This document shows, piece after piece, positions 49,795 through 58,812 of a stretch of DNA of 64,000 nucleotides. Numbering within the stretch: the stretch's first letter is position 1; each line of letters opens with the position of its first letter. This stretch comes from Bacteroides sp. CAG:1060_57_27 (GTDB taxonomy: Bacteria; Bacteroidota; Bacteroidia; Bacteroidales; UBA932). The position numbers and the translations under genes are program-made. The stretch covers positions 1 through 64,000 of the forward strand of contig MNQT01000024.1 in NCBI GenBank assembly GCA_001915575.1, in the 5' to 3' direction. The notes beneath the pieces are model-generated. The model did not search any database, was not told the origin of the DNA, and saw only the letters and a program-made list of their open reading frames with translations.

Positions 49795-51465
49795 TTATCT
49801 GCTTCCTCCGCCGAAACCGCCTCCCCTGAAGCCTCCGCCTCCTCCGAAGGAAGTGCCGCCGCCGAGTCCCGACGACCGGCCTGCCTTCTGCGCCGCGTAG
49901 GCCTGGCTGGAGTTCGTTATCGCCCTCGAAAGCAGCATGGAGCGGAGGATGACCTGTTCAAGGGTGGGGTAGTCGTATTCCTGCGCCTCGGTGAAAAGTT
50001 CGGGACGGATATCCCTGAGTTGCTCCGCAACCTTGTCCGCGATGCCCAGCAGCGCGCCGAATACGAGATATTCCTTCCACAGGGAGACTTCTGCAGCCTC
50101 CCTTTCACCTGTCAGCGAGAAGTCGAGCAGGAAATTCTTAAGTCCCGCGAGCTTGCGCGCCTCGGCCTGCCCCTCGGGGAGGAACCTGCCGGATTTCGTG
50201 GCGTATCCGTCGGCGGCAAGCGCCCTGAGTCCCTGCCTGCCGCAGAGCTTCGTCCACGCCGCAACCTTCGACAAGTGCTTCTTCGCCCATTTCGAGAACT
50301 CCTTCTCCTGAAGTACCGAGTCGCTGCCGGAAGCCTCGCGCATCATTTCGTACAGCCCGAGGGCCACGCGGTCGTCCTCTGCGGGACGCCTGCCCGTGAA
50401 CGAGAGTTCCACCCTGCCGCGGGAGTCCTTGCCGATATTGAGTATCCCGAGATGTATCATCCTGAGTATCAGTGCCGCCGCAATCGTGTCCCTTTTCTGG
50501 GCGAGCCCCAGTTCCGTGCATACATAAGCAGATTCGGCGAGGCTGCCCCTGAAAGGGATATCGCGGCACCATCCCACATCCTTGGGCTTCATTCCGAGTA
50601 TCTGGCGGCGGCGCACCGCCCTTGCCGCGACGGTGAGCAGTATCGGAATCAGGAACGCGGCGAGCATGATGAGGATGATGACGGCGAACGCCGGACCGTC
50701 GTCTTCATAGTCGCTGCCCTCGAGAGCCCTGTCGAGCACCTCGTCGAAGCTGCCTGCCTCGCCTGCCGTCGGGCTGAAGAGACCCTTGTCGAAGCGCAGC
50801 AGTGCGATTACCGAACTCTCATGCCGGAACGGCTCCGTGCCCGAGTATATCACCCTCCCGTCAGAGAAACTGCATTCTCCGGCGAAACCGAAGCCCCATG
50901 CCCTGACGGAGGCGGTATCGAGCTGCGCAAAGTCACAGCCTATGCTCACCGCCACTGCCTGCGGGGCGGAACTGAGCCCGGGGGAGACGAGCTGCATGTG
51001 CAGGTAGTCGTAGTCGTCGAGCGCCCTGACAACCCTGCTCATACGGTACGAGACGCTGTAGCGGTGGTCGCCGTAGCCGCCCACGCCCCAGCACAGTTCG
51101 ACGCCGTCGCCGCTGTGACGTATTCCGGACTTGCCGGCCTTCTCGGCCATACTGCGGTCTATGTCCCACTCGCCGATGTCGGCATAGCGCCTGCCCGTCT
51201 CGTCGGTGACGCTGAGGCCGGAGACTTCCATGCCGTCGAGGTTCTGCCGTACGAGATACCATTCAGTGCCCTCGGTCACGGTCACGTCCCAGTCCTCGGT
51301 GAAGCTGGCGCTGCCGTCACGGTGCAGGGTCACTTCTATGTCTATCGAGCGTATCTGAGGTTCTGCCGCGCGGGCGACTGAAAGTCCGGCCCACGGCATG
51401 CCGAGCAGGGCGGCGAGAAGCGCCGCCGCCCGCATGAAGGCCGAATGTGCTGTCCTGCTTCCCAT
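49795..51465 (-). CDS. DUF2207 membrane protein
   Basis: 556 residues. Signal peptide (about 11-33, ending ARAAEP), a beta-rich extracytoplasmic DUF2207 domain with IRSIDIEVTLHRDGSASFTEDW and YSVSYRMSRVVRALDDYDYLH, a membrane helix near 265-287 (AVIILIMLAAFLIPILLTVAA), a cytoplasmic part and a C-terminal Gly-rich tail (GGGTSFGGGGGFRGGGFGGG). Function unknown; it commonly pairs with LemA, as here 18 nt upstream. The first Met (51465) could be replaced by Met-11 (51435), which gives a cleaner signal peptide. Confidence 0.87.
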   Translation of the reverse strand: MGSRTAHSAFMRAAALLAALLGMPWAGLSVARAAEPQIRSIDIEVTLHRDGSASFTEDWDVTVTEGTEWYLVRQNLDGMEVSGLSVTDETGRRYADIGEWDIDRSMAEKAGKSGIRHSGDGVELCWGVGGYGDHRYSVSYRMSRVVRALDDYDYLHMQLVSPGLSSAPQAVAVSIGCDFAQLDTASVRAWGFGFAGECSFSDGRVIYSGTEPFRHESSVIALLRFDKGLFSPTAGEAGSFDEVLDRALEGSDYEDDGPAFAVIILIMLAAFLIPILLTVAARAVRRRQILGMKPKDVGWCRDIPFRGSLAESAYVCTELGLAQKRDTIAAALILRMIHLGILNIGKDSRGRVELSFTGRRPAEDDRVALGLYEMMREASGSDSVLQEKEFSKWAKKHLSKVAAWTKLCGRQGLRALAADGYATKSGRFLPEGQAEARKLAGLKNFLLDFSLTGEREAAEVSLWKEYLVFGALLGIADKVAEQLRDIRPELFTEAQEYDYPTLEQVILRSMLLSRAITNSSQAYAAQKAGRSSGLGGGTSFGGGGGFRGGGFGGGSR

Positions 51466-51483
51466 TGCCGTGCCCCGTCCGTT

Positions 51484-52035
51484 TCAGATCCTTACATCAG
51501 GCATCCCGGTCTTCCCCTCCGGCTCCTTGAGGTATTCCCTCGTGCCGAAGCGCAGCAGGCTTGCCGCGATGCTGCTCGGGAACTGGCGCACTATGCGGTT
51601 GTACTTGGTGACGGTGTCGTTGACTATCATCCTGCTCATGCGGACCTGGTTCTCGTAGTTATTGAGGCTGTCCATAGTCTTGACATAGGTCTCGCTAGCC
51701 TTGAGCTGCGGATACTGCTCCGCCACGAGCCTTATGCGGTCGGACACCAGCGCGAGCGCCTGCTCCTGGGCCTCCACCTCGGAGGGCCTGCTGTCGCGGG
51801 TTATCTCCCTCCTCTGGCCGATCACATCGGTGAGGGTCTTGTATTCGTGTTCGTTATACGACTTGGTGAGGCTTACGAGGGAGGTCACGGCGTCCCAGCG
51901 GCTTTCCTGCTGCACGCCTATCTGGCTGACGGCGTTGCGGCACATTTCGTCGGCCGATACCAGCTTGCGCTGCACGGAGATGAACCATATTGCCGCGAGG
52001 GCGACGATGACTGCGATGATGATGAGCTGTGTCAT
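51484..52035 (-). CDS. lemA: LemA family protein
   Basis: 183 residues. One N-terminal membrane helix (2-19), then a long helical bundle with the family pattern LVSLTKSYNEHEYKTLTDVIGQRR and YPQLKAS, and the ending NRIVRQFPSSIAASLLRF (variant of YN..r..fP). LemA proteins are inner-membrane anchored with a mostly helical outside part; molecular role unknown. Own -7 box at 52061-52068, first gene of a probable operon with the DUF2207 gene and recG. Confidence 0.92.
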   Translation of the reverse strand: MTQLIIIAVIVALAAIWFISVQRKLVSADEMCRNAVSQIGVQQESRWDAVTSLVSLTKSYNEHEYKTLTDVIGQRREITRDSRPSEVEAQEQALALVSDRIRLVAEQYPQLKASETYVKTMDSLNNYENQVRMSRMIVNDTVTKYNRIVRQFPSSIAASLLRFGTREYLKEPEGKTGMPDVRI

Positions 52036-52060
52036 TTCAATTCATAATTGGTTGTAGGTA

Positions 52061-52068
52061 CAAATATA
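52061..52068 (-). promoter_or_regulatory. -7 box of lemA operon
   Basis: Minus-strand TATATTTG, 25 nt before the lemA ATG. Upstream to the pckA terminator (52069-52208) I see no gene. Confidence 0.55.
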
Positions 52069-52208
52069 AATGAAATTTTTAATTAGCTCGGTAGCATCGG
52101 ATGTCTCTGCTGATGATTCCCGGATGCGGCCATGACCGGCCGTGCGCCCGTTGAGAAAGCGGCATGCCTGTGCCTGTTCCAAGCCCATCAGTCACACCAA
52201 TGAACCAC

Positions 52209-52240
52209 AAAAAAAAGGAGACCCCTTTTCCGGGGCCTCC
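52209..52240 (-). terminator. Terminator of pckA
   Basis: Minus-strand GGAGGCCCC-GGAAAA-GGGGTCTCC followed by eight T; 30 nt after the pckA stop. One of the clearest terminators in the window. Confidence 0.9.
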
Positions 52241-52270
52241 CATTTTGCAATATCGCTGTGTGTCGAAACC

Positions 52271-53875
<1,605 letters not shown>

Positions 53876-53935
53876 AATATGTTTTGGTATTAAAACTTTT
53901 AATCAACGACTGTATAAGTCATCAAAATCCGTGCG

Positions 53936-53966
53936 CAAAGTTAGAAAAATTGTGAAACATTGCAAA
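53936..53966 (-). promoter_or_regulatory. Promoter of pckA
   Basis: Minus-strand TTTG (53963-53966), exactly 19 nt, TAACTTTG (53936-53943); full consensus, leader about 55 nt. Confidence 0.8.
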
Positions 53967-53993
53967 TAGCTGACACAATGTCGGGAGATTGAC

Positions 53994-54001
53994 TAATTTT
54001 G
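53994..54001 (+). promoter_or_regulatory. -7 box of recQ (leaderless)
   Basis: TAATTTTG; only 4 nt separate its G from the recQ ATG at 54006, so transcription should begin at the start codon. Confidence 0.6.
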
Positions 54002-54005
54002 CAGT

Positions 54006-55955
54006 ATGACGGCGCTCGAGACATTGCAGCGATACTGGGGCTACGACCGCTTCCGCCCGATGCAGGAGGAGATTATCTCCGCCGCGCTCGGTGGCGGAGA
54101 CGTGCTCGCGATACTGCCCACCGGAGGAGGGAAGTCGGTGTGCTTCCAGGTGCCCGCGCTTATGAAAGACGGCATCGCGGTAGTCGTGACCCCGCTCGTG
54201 GCGCTGATGAAAGACCAGGTCGAGAACCTCGCGGCACGGGGCATACGGGCGCTGTGCGTGCATTCAGGAATGGACCGCAGGGAGATAGACACGGCGCTCA
54301 ACAACGCCGCGTACGGAGACTTCAAGTTCCTCTATGTGTCGCCCGAGCGCCTGTCCACGAGCCTTTTCCGCTCCTATCTGGAGGTGATGAAGGTCTGCTA
54401 CATAGTCGTCGACGAGGCGCACTGCATCTCGCAGTGGGGTTACGACTTCCGCCCGGACTACCTGCAGATCGCCGCCATGCGTGTTCTGGTCGACGCTCCC
54501 GTGATAGCACTGACCGCGACCGCGACGCCGGAGGTGGCCCGCGACATCGCTGACAAACTGGCACGCCCGGCCGGTGCTGCCGTTCCGGTGCGCTCGCCGG
54601 GTGCCTCGGGCGGCCTGAGGGTTCAGGATGCGGGCACTCCGGCACAAGCCTCCGGAGCCTGCCACGGCTTCACGATTCTGAGGAGCGGCTTCGAGCGGCC
54701 CAACCTCTCGTACATCGTGCGCCGCTGCGAAGACAAGGCCGGACAACTGCTCGCGATATGCAATGCCGTGCAGGGGAGCGGGATAGTGTACCTGCGCAGC
54801 CGCAAGGGCTGCGAGGAGCTTTCGGCACGGCTGGCGGCGGAAGGGGTGGAAGCCTCTTTCTACCATGCCGGCCTGCCGTCGGAGGAGAGGACGCTGCGCC
54901 AGAACGCGTGGAAGCAGGGGAGCATACGGGTCATGGTGTGCACAAACGCTTTCGGAATGGGCATAGACAAGCCCGACGTGCGCTTCGTCGTGCACATGTC
55001 TCTGCCCGAGAGTCCCGAGGCGTACTTTCAGGAGGCGGGGCGTGCCGGGCGCGACGGCCTGCGCTCGTGGGCGGTGCTGCTCTGGAACTCGGGCGATGTG
55101 CAGAGCATACGCATGCTGCAGAGGCTTTCCTTCCCCGAGCCGGAATATATCGAGGACATATACCAGAAGATACATGTCTACGCGGGGATTCCCTATGGTG
55201 GCGGCGAGGGTGCGCAGGTGAAGTTCGGCCTCGGGGACTTCTGCTCGCGCTTCTCCCTCAAGGCGAACGAGGTCTTCCATGCGCTGAAGTATCTCGGCAT
55301 GTCGGGACATCTGAGCTACTGTGAAGATGTGGAGCGTCCGACCAGGGTCAGAATCCTGGCCTCGCGCGACGCCCTTTACGACATAGACCTTCCCGACGCG
55401 AGGCTCGTGACGCTGCTGGAGGCCATGATACGCTCGTATCCCGGGATATTCTCGTTTATCGTGTCCGTCGACGAGCAGAGGCTCGCACGCAGGTGCTCCG
55501 TCGATATCCCCACGCTCAGGCAGCTTCTATATGCTCTTTCCGTGGAGCATGTGATACGCTACATACCCTGTTCCTCCGACGATGTCGTGATCCTGCACCA
55601 CGCGAGGCTGATGCCCGGGAACCTCGACCTCCAGCCCGACAGGTACCGTTTCCTGAAGGACAGTTTCACGAGGCGTTCGGACGCGATGCTCTCCTATGCG
55701 CAGAGGACCGACCGCTGCCGTTCGCGCCTGCTGCTAGAGTATTTCGGACAGGAGGAAACTTCTGATTGCGGACATTGCGACGTGTGCCTCTCTGACGGAC
55801 ACCTTGAGGACAGGGTGAGGGAGTACTTCGCATCGAATCCCGGAGCCGGATTCGACCAGTTCGCCCTCTACTGCGCCGATCCTGCCTCAGGCATGCCCCG
55901 CAAGGCGCTTTCCGTCTGCCGCAGCCTGATTGACAGCGGAGAGATTCCCGTATGA
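54006..55955 (+). CDS. recQ: ATP-dependent DNA helicase RecQ
   Basis: 649 residues. SF2 3'-5' helicase for recombination repair. Motifs: FRPMQEEII, TGGGKS (Walker A), DEAHCISQWGYDFRPDY, TATATP, FGMGIDKPDVRFVVH, QEAGRAGRDG; zinc-binding CRSRLLLEYFGQ...DCGHCDVC. Between the two RecA lobes there is an extra Ala/Gly/Pro-rich insertion (about 188-222) not typical of RecQ. A winged-helix region is present but the C-terminal HRDC domain looks missing or reduced to about 50 residues. Leaderless promoter, see 53994-54001. Confidence 0.94.
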   Translation: MTALETLQRYWGYDRFRPMQEEIISAALGGGDVLAILPTGGGKSVCFQVPALMKDGIAVVVTPLVALMKDQVENLAARGIRALCVHSGMDRREIDTALNNAAYGDFKFLYVSPERLSTSLFRSYLEVMKVCYIVVDEAHCISQWGYDFRPDYLQIAAMRVLVDAPVIALTATATPEVARDIADKLARPAGAAVPVRSPGASGGLRVQDAGTPAQASGACHGFTILRSGFERPNLSYIVRRCEDKAGQLLAICNAVQGSGIVYLRSRKGCEELSARLAAEGVEASFYHAGLPSEERTLRQNAWKQGSIRVMVCTNAFGMGIDKPDVRFVVHMSLPESPEAYFQEAGRAGRDGLRSWAVLLWNSGDVQSIRMLQRLSFPEPEYIEDIYQKIHVYAGIPYGGGEGAQVKFGLGDFCSRFSLKANEVFHALKYLGMSGHLSYCEDVERPTRVRILASRDALYDIDLPDARLVTLLEAMIRSYPGIFSFIVSVDEQRLARRCSVDIPTLRQLLYALSVEHVIRYIPCSSDDVVILHHARLMPGNLDLQPDRYRFLKDSFTRRSDAMLSYAQRTDRCRSRLLLEYFGQEETSDCGHCDVCLSDGHLEDRVREYFASNPGAGFDQFALYCADPASGMPRKALSVCRSLIDSGEIPV

Positions 55956-55966
55956 TTTTTATTCGT

Positions 55967-55974
55967 ATCTTTGC
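55967..55974 (+). promoter_or_regulatory. -7 box of PhnP-like gene (leaderless)
   Basis: TATCTTTG; 6 nt separate it from the ATG at 55981. It decides the start against an in-frame upstream ATG at 55930, which lies inside recQ. Confidence 0.6.
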
Positions 55975-55980
55975 CCTCCG

Positions 55981-56841
55981 ATGAATGCGAAACTTACTTT
56001 CCTGGGCACCGGAACCTCTCAGGGCGTGCCCATAATAGGCTGCGACTGCGAAGTCTGCCGTTCCTCCGATCCCCGCGACAAGCGCCTGCGCTCCTCCGTG
56101 CTCGTGGAGTACGGCGGGCTCACCATGGTGGTCGACGCCGGCCCGGATTTCAGATACCAGATGCTCAGGGCGGACGTGCGGCATCTCGACGCCATACTGC
56201 TCACCCATTATCATAAGGACCATACTGGCGGGCTCGACGACGTGCGGGCTTTCAACCTGCTGGAACGTCATCCGGTGAACATCTACTGCCAGGACTATGT
56301 GGTTGAGGCACTGAAGAGGGAGTATGCCTATGTGTTCGCGCAGAAGAAGTATCCTGGGGCTCCCGAGTGGCATGTGCATACCGTAGACCCGTCGGAACCC
56401 TTCCTCGTGCATTCCAACGCGAACGAGGAGGTGATAGTCTGGGAGAAGGGTTTCGGGTTCAGGCACTATGCCCCCGTGTCGGACGCCGATGCCTCTGCCG
56501 AGGTCGTGCCTATCCAGGGCTGGCATCTGAGCGACAGGTCGCTGAGTGTTCTGGGCTACAGGTTCGGCAACATCGCCTACCTTACCGACATCAAGCACAT
56601 TGACGAGGGCGAGTACGAGAAGCTCAGGGGGGTCGAGTATGTCACTCTCGGCTGCGTGAAACTGGCGGAACACCGTTCGCATCCCTCGCTCCAGCAGTGC
56701 CTCGACTTCTTCGAGAGGGTGGGGGCGAAGGAATCGTACATCACCCACATGTCGCACCTGCTGCCGCGCTACGAGGAGTTCTGCAAGATGCTTCCCGAGC
56801 ATGTCCATCCCGCCTACGACGGGCTTGTGATAGGCGGATAG
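55981..56841 (+). CDS. MBL-fold metallo-hydrolase, PhnP-like
   Basis: 286 residues. A metallo-beta-lactamase-fold phosphodiesterase. It begins AKLTFLGTGTSQGVPIIGCDCEVC, with the C-x-C-xx-C structural zinc site typical of PhnP; the catalytic motif is LTHYHKDHTGG (HxHxDH), and further ligands lie in LTDIKHI and THMSH. PhnP acts on cyclic ribose phosphates in phosphonate breakdown, but no phn genes are here; many Bacteroidales copies stand alone, so the substrate is uncertain. Confidence 0.87.
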   Translation: MNAKLTFLGTGTSQGVPIIGCDCEVCRSSDPRDKRLRSSVLVEYGGLTMVVDAGPDFRYQMLRADVRHLDAILLTHYHKDHTGGLDDVRAFNLLERHPVNIYCQDYVVEALKREYAYVFAQKKYPGAPEWHVHTVDPSEPFLVHSNANEEVIVWEKGFGFRHYAPVSDADASAEVVPIQGWHLSDRSLSVLGYRFGNIAYLTDIKHIDEGEYEKLRGVEYVTLGCVKLAEHRSHPSLQQCLDFFERVGAKESYITHMSHLLPRYEEFCKMLPEHVHPAYDGLVIGG

Positions 56842-56864
56842 CGCTTCCGGGCTCAGGCTGCCCT

Positions 56865-58106
56865 TTACAGGACGACATCCACGAGAGTACCTACGAGCGA
56901 GGCGTCGTACGGTCTTTCCACGCGTATATAGTTGCCGGTATATCCCTCCATCATGCCTTTCCGGCAGGTGGACTCGAACAGCACTTTCTCGTGCACTCCG
57001 GCGTTGGCCTCGCGGAACTCCTGCTGCAGCCGCGCGCACAGCGACTCCAGTTCTCCGACCCTGCGCCTCTTCACGCGCTCGTCGACCTGGAGGGGCATCT
57101 GTGCCGCCTCGGTGCCCGGTCTGCGCGAGTAGGGGAATATGTGTATGAATGCGGGTCGTATGCGCTCCAGCAGGGCTCTGGTCTGGGCGAACAGCTCGTC
57201 GCTCTCTCCCGGGAGTCCGGCCATGAGGTCTATGCCGAAGAACACGCGGGGGCTTCCCGGTCTTTCCATCCTGTCCCTGATGTAGGCTATCTTCCGTTCG
57301 AAGAACGCCGTGTCGTAGCGGCGGCCCATCCTCGCGAGCAGTTCGTCGGAGCCGGTCTGCAGGGGGATGTGGAAGTGGGGCTGGAACTTGGTGCCCGAGG
57401 CTATCCAGTCTATGGTCTCGTCGGTGAGCAGGTCGGGCTCTATGCTGGATATGCGGTAGCGTTCTATTCCGTCTATTTCTTCCAGCGCCCTCAGCAGGTC
57501 GAGGAAGTTCTCCCCGGTGCTGCGCCCGAAGTCGCCGGTGTTCACTCCGGTGAGCACTATCTCCTTGACGCCGAGCGAGGCTATCTCGCGGGCGTCGGCT
57601 ACACACTCGGCTATCGGTATGTTGCGGCTGCGCCCTCTGGCATAGGGGACGGTGCAGTACTTGCAGAAGTTGTCGCAGCCGTCCTGCACCTTGAGGAAAG
57701 AGCGCGTCCTTTCCCCGCTGCTGTAGGCTCCGAACATGTCCGGTATCCCCGCCTGTGCGGCCTTGGCCGGGCCGTATAGGGTCTCCGCGACCACCAGCGC
57801 CTTCTCGTTGCAGCCGAACACGCGGCTCACGCCCTCTATGCCTTCCAGCTCCCTGCGCCTGAGCTCGGCGCTGCAGCCTGTCACGATTATCCTGGCGTCG
57901 GGGTTGACCCTGTGTACCTTGCGTATCAGGTTACGCGACTTGCTGTCGGAGGTGGCGGTTACCGTGCAGGTGTTCACGAGGTAGATGTCGGCCTTCTCGT
58001 TCCAGGGGACTACCTCGAGCCCTTCGGCCCTGAAACCGCGTTCGTATGTCGAAGTCTCGGCGTAATTGAGCTTGCAGCCGAGTGTGAGGAATGCTATTCT
58101 TGTCAT
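56865..58106 (-). CDS. mtaB: tRNA t6A37 methylthiotransferase
   Basis: 413 residues. Radical-SAM enzyme that converts t6A37 to ms2t6A37 in tRNAs reading ANN codons. Two Fe-S sites: N-terminal UPF0004 cysteines C11, C47 and C78, and the radical-SAM triad C144, C148 and C151 in GCDNFCKYCTVPYARGRSR. The extra aromatic/KYC context is of the MtaB rather than MiaB type. A short TRAM-like tail ends VERPYDASLVGTLVDVVL. It follows the RsmI-like gene by 1 nt and lies 3-7 kb from tsaD, which makes its substrate. Confidence 0.92.
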   Translation of the reverse strand: MTRIAFLTLGCKLNYAETSTYERGFRAEGLEVVPWNEKADIYLVNTCTVTATSDSKSRNLIRKVHRVNPDARIIVTGCSAELRRRELEGIEGVSRVFGCNEKALVVAETLYGPAKAAQAGIPDMFGAYSSGERTRSFLKVQDGCDNFCKYCTVPYARGRSRNIPIAECVADAREIASLGVKEIVLTGVNTGDFGRSTGENFLDLLRALEEIDGIERYRISSIEPDLLTDETIDWIASGTKFQPHFHIPLQTGSDELLARMGRRYDTAFFERKIAYIRDRMERPGSPRVFFGIDLMAGLPGESDELFAQTRALLERIRPAFIHIFPYSRRPGTEAAQMPLQVDERVKRRRVGELESLCARLQQEFREANAGVHEKVLFESTCRKGMMEGYTGNYIRVERPYDASLVGTLVDVVL

Positions 58107-58107
58107 G

Positions 58108-58812
58108 TCAGGCGAGTATGATGAACACGCAGGGGCGCTTGCCTATGCTTATGGGATGCCTGCGCCAGGACTCCACGCTTTCCGTGCGTATGGTCTGGGT
58201 CGGGAGGCTGATGTCGGCGGCGATGCAGATGAGCGTGCCGGGCGAGAGCGTCTGCAGCATGTCGGCGAGCAGCGCGTCGTTCCTGTAGGGGGTCTCTATT
58301 ATTATCTGGCTTTGGGAAAGGGCTCTGGACTGTTTCTCGAGGCTTCTCAGCGCGGCCTTCCTCTGCTCCGCCTTGGCCGGGATATAGCCGCAGAACGCGA
58401 ACGACTGCCCGTTGAGCCCGGAAGCCATGAGGGCCATCATCAGCGAGGAGGGGCCGGCGAGGGGGACGACCTCGATGCCCTCCATGTGGCAGAGTCCCAC
58501 CAGTGCGGCTCCGGGATCGGCGACGGCTGGAAGCCCGGCTTCCGAGAGCAGGCCTACATCGCCCCTTGTGAACAGTTCCAGCAGGGCGCGGGCGTCTTCC
58601 GTACTGCTGTGCTCGTTGAGTTCGTGCAGCTCCAGTTCCTCGATATGTCCGCGCAGCCCGTAGCGCGACAGCACCCTTCTCGCGCTGCGCAGTTCTTCTA
58701 CCACGAAGGTCCTCAGGCTGCATGCGGTGCGCAGCACCCCTTCCGGGATCACTTCCCCGACGGGGCAGTCTCCGAGCGGTGTGGGAATCAGATATAGCCT
58801 ACCTTTCTTCAT
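58108..58812 (-). CDS. RsmI-like SAM-dependent methyltransferase (tetrapyrrole-methylase fold)
   Basis: 234 residues. It resembles RsmI, which 2'-O-methylates C1402 of 16S rRNA, in LYLIPTPLGD, the early GDVGLLSEAGLPAVADPGA and VVPLAGPSSLMMALMASGLNG motifs. The N terminus departs from the RsmI signature TPIGNLxD (here TPLGDCPVGEV), and the C-terminal helical part is missing, so it is likely the short paralog found in Bacteroidetes; its rRNA target is uncertain. It overlaps the tamB start region by 14 nt and leads into mtaB. Confidence 0.82.
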   Translation of the reverse strand: MKKGRLYLIPTPLGDCPVGEVIPEGVLRTACSLRTFVVEELRSARRVLSRYGLRGHIEELELHELNEHSSTEDARALLELFTRGDVGLLSEAGLPAVADPGAALVGLCHMEGIEVVPLAGPSSLMMALMASGLNGQSFAFCGYIPAKAEQRKAALRSLEKQSRALSQSQIIIETPYRNDALLADMLQTLSPGTLICIAADISLPTQTIRTESVESWRRHPISIGKRPCVFIILA

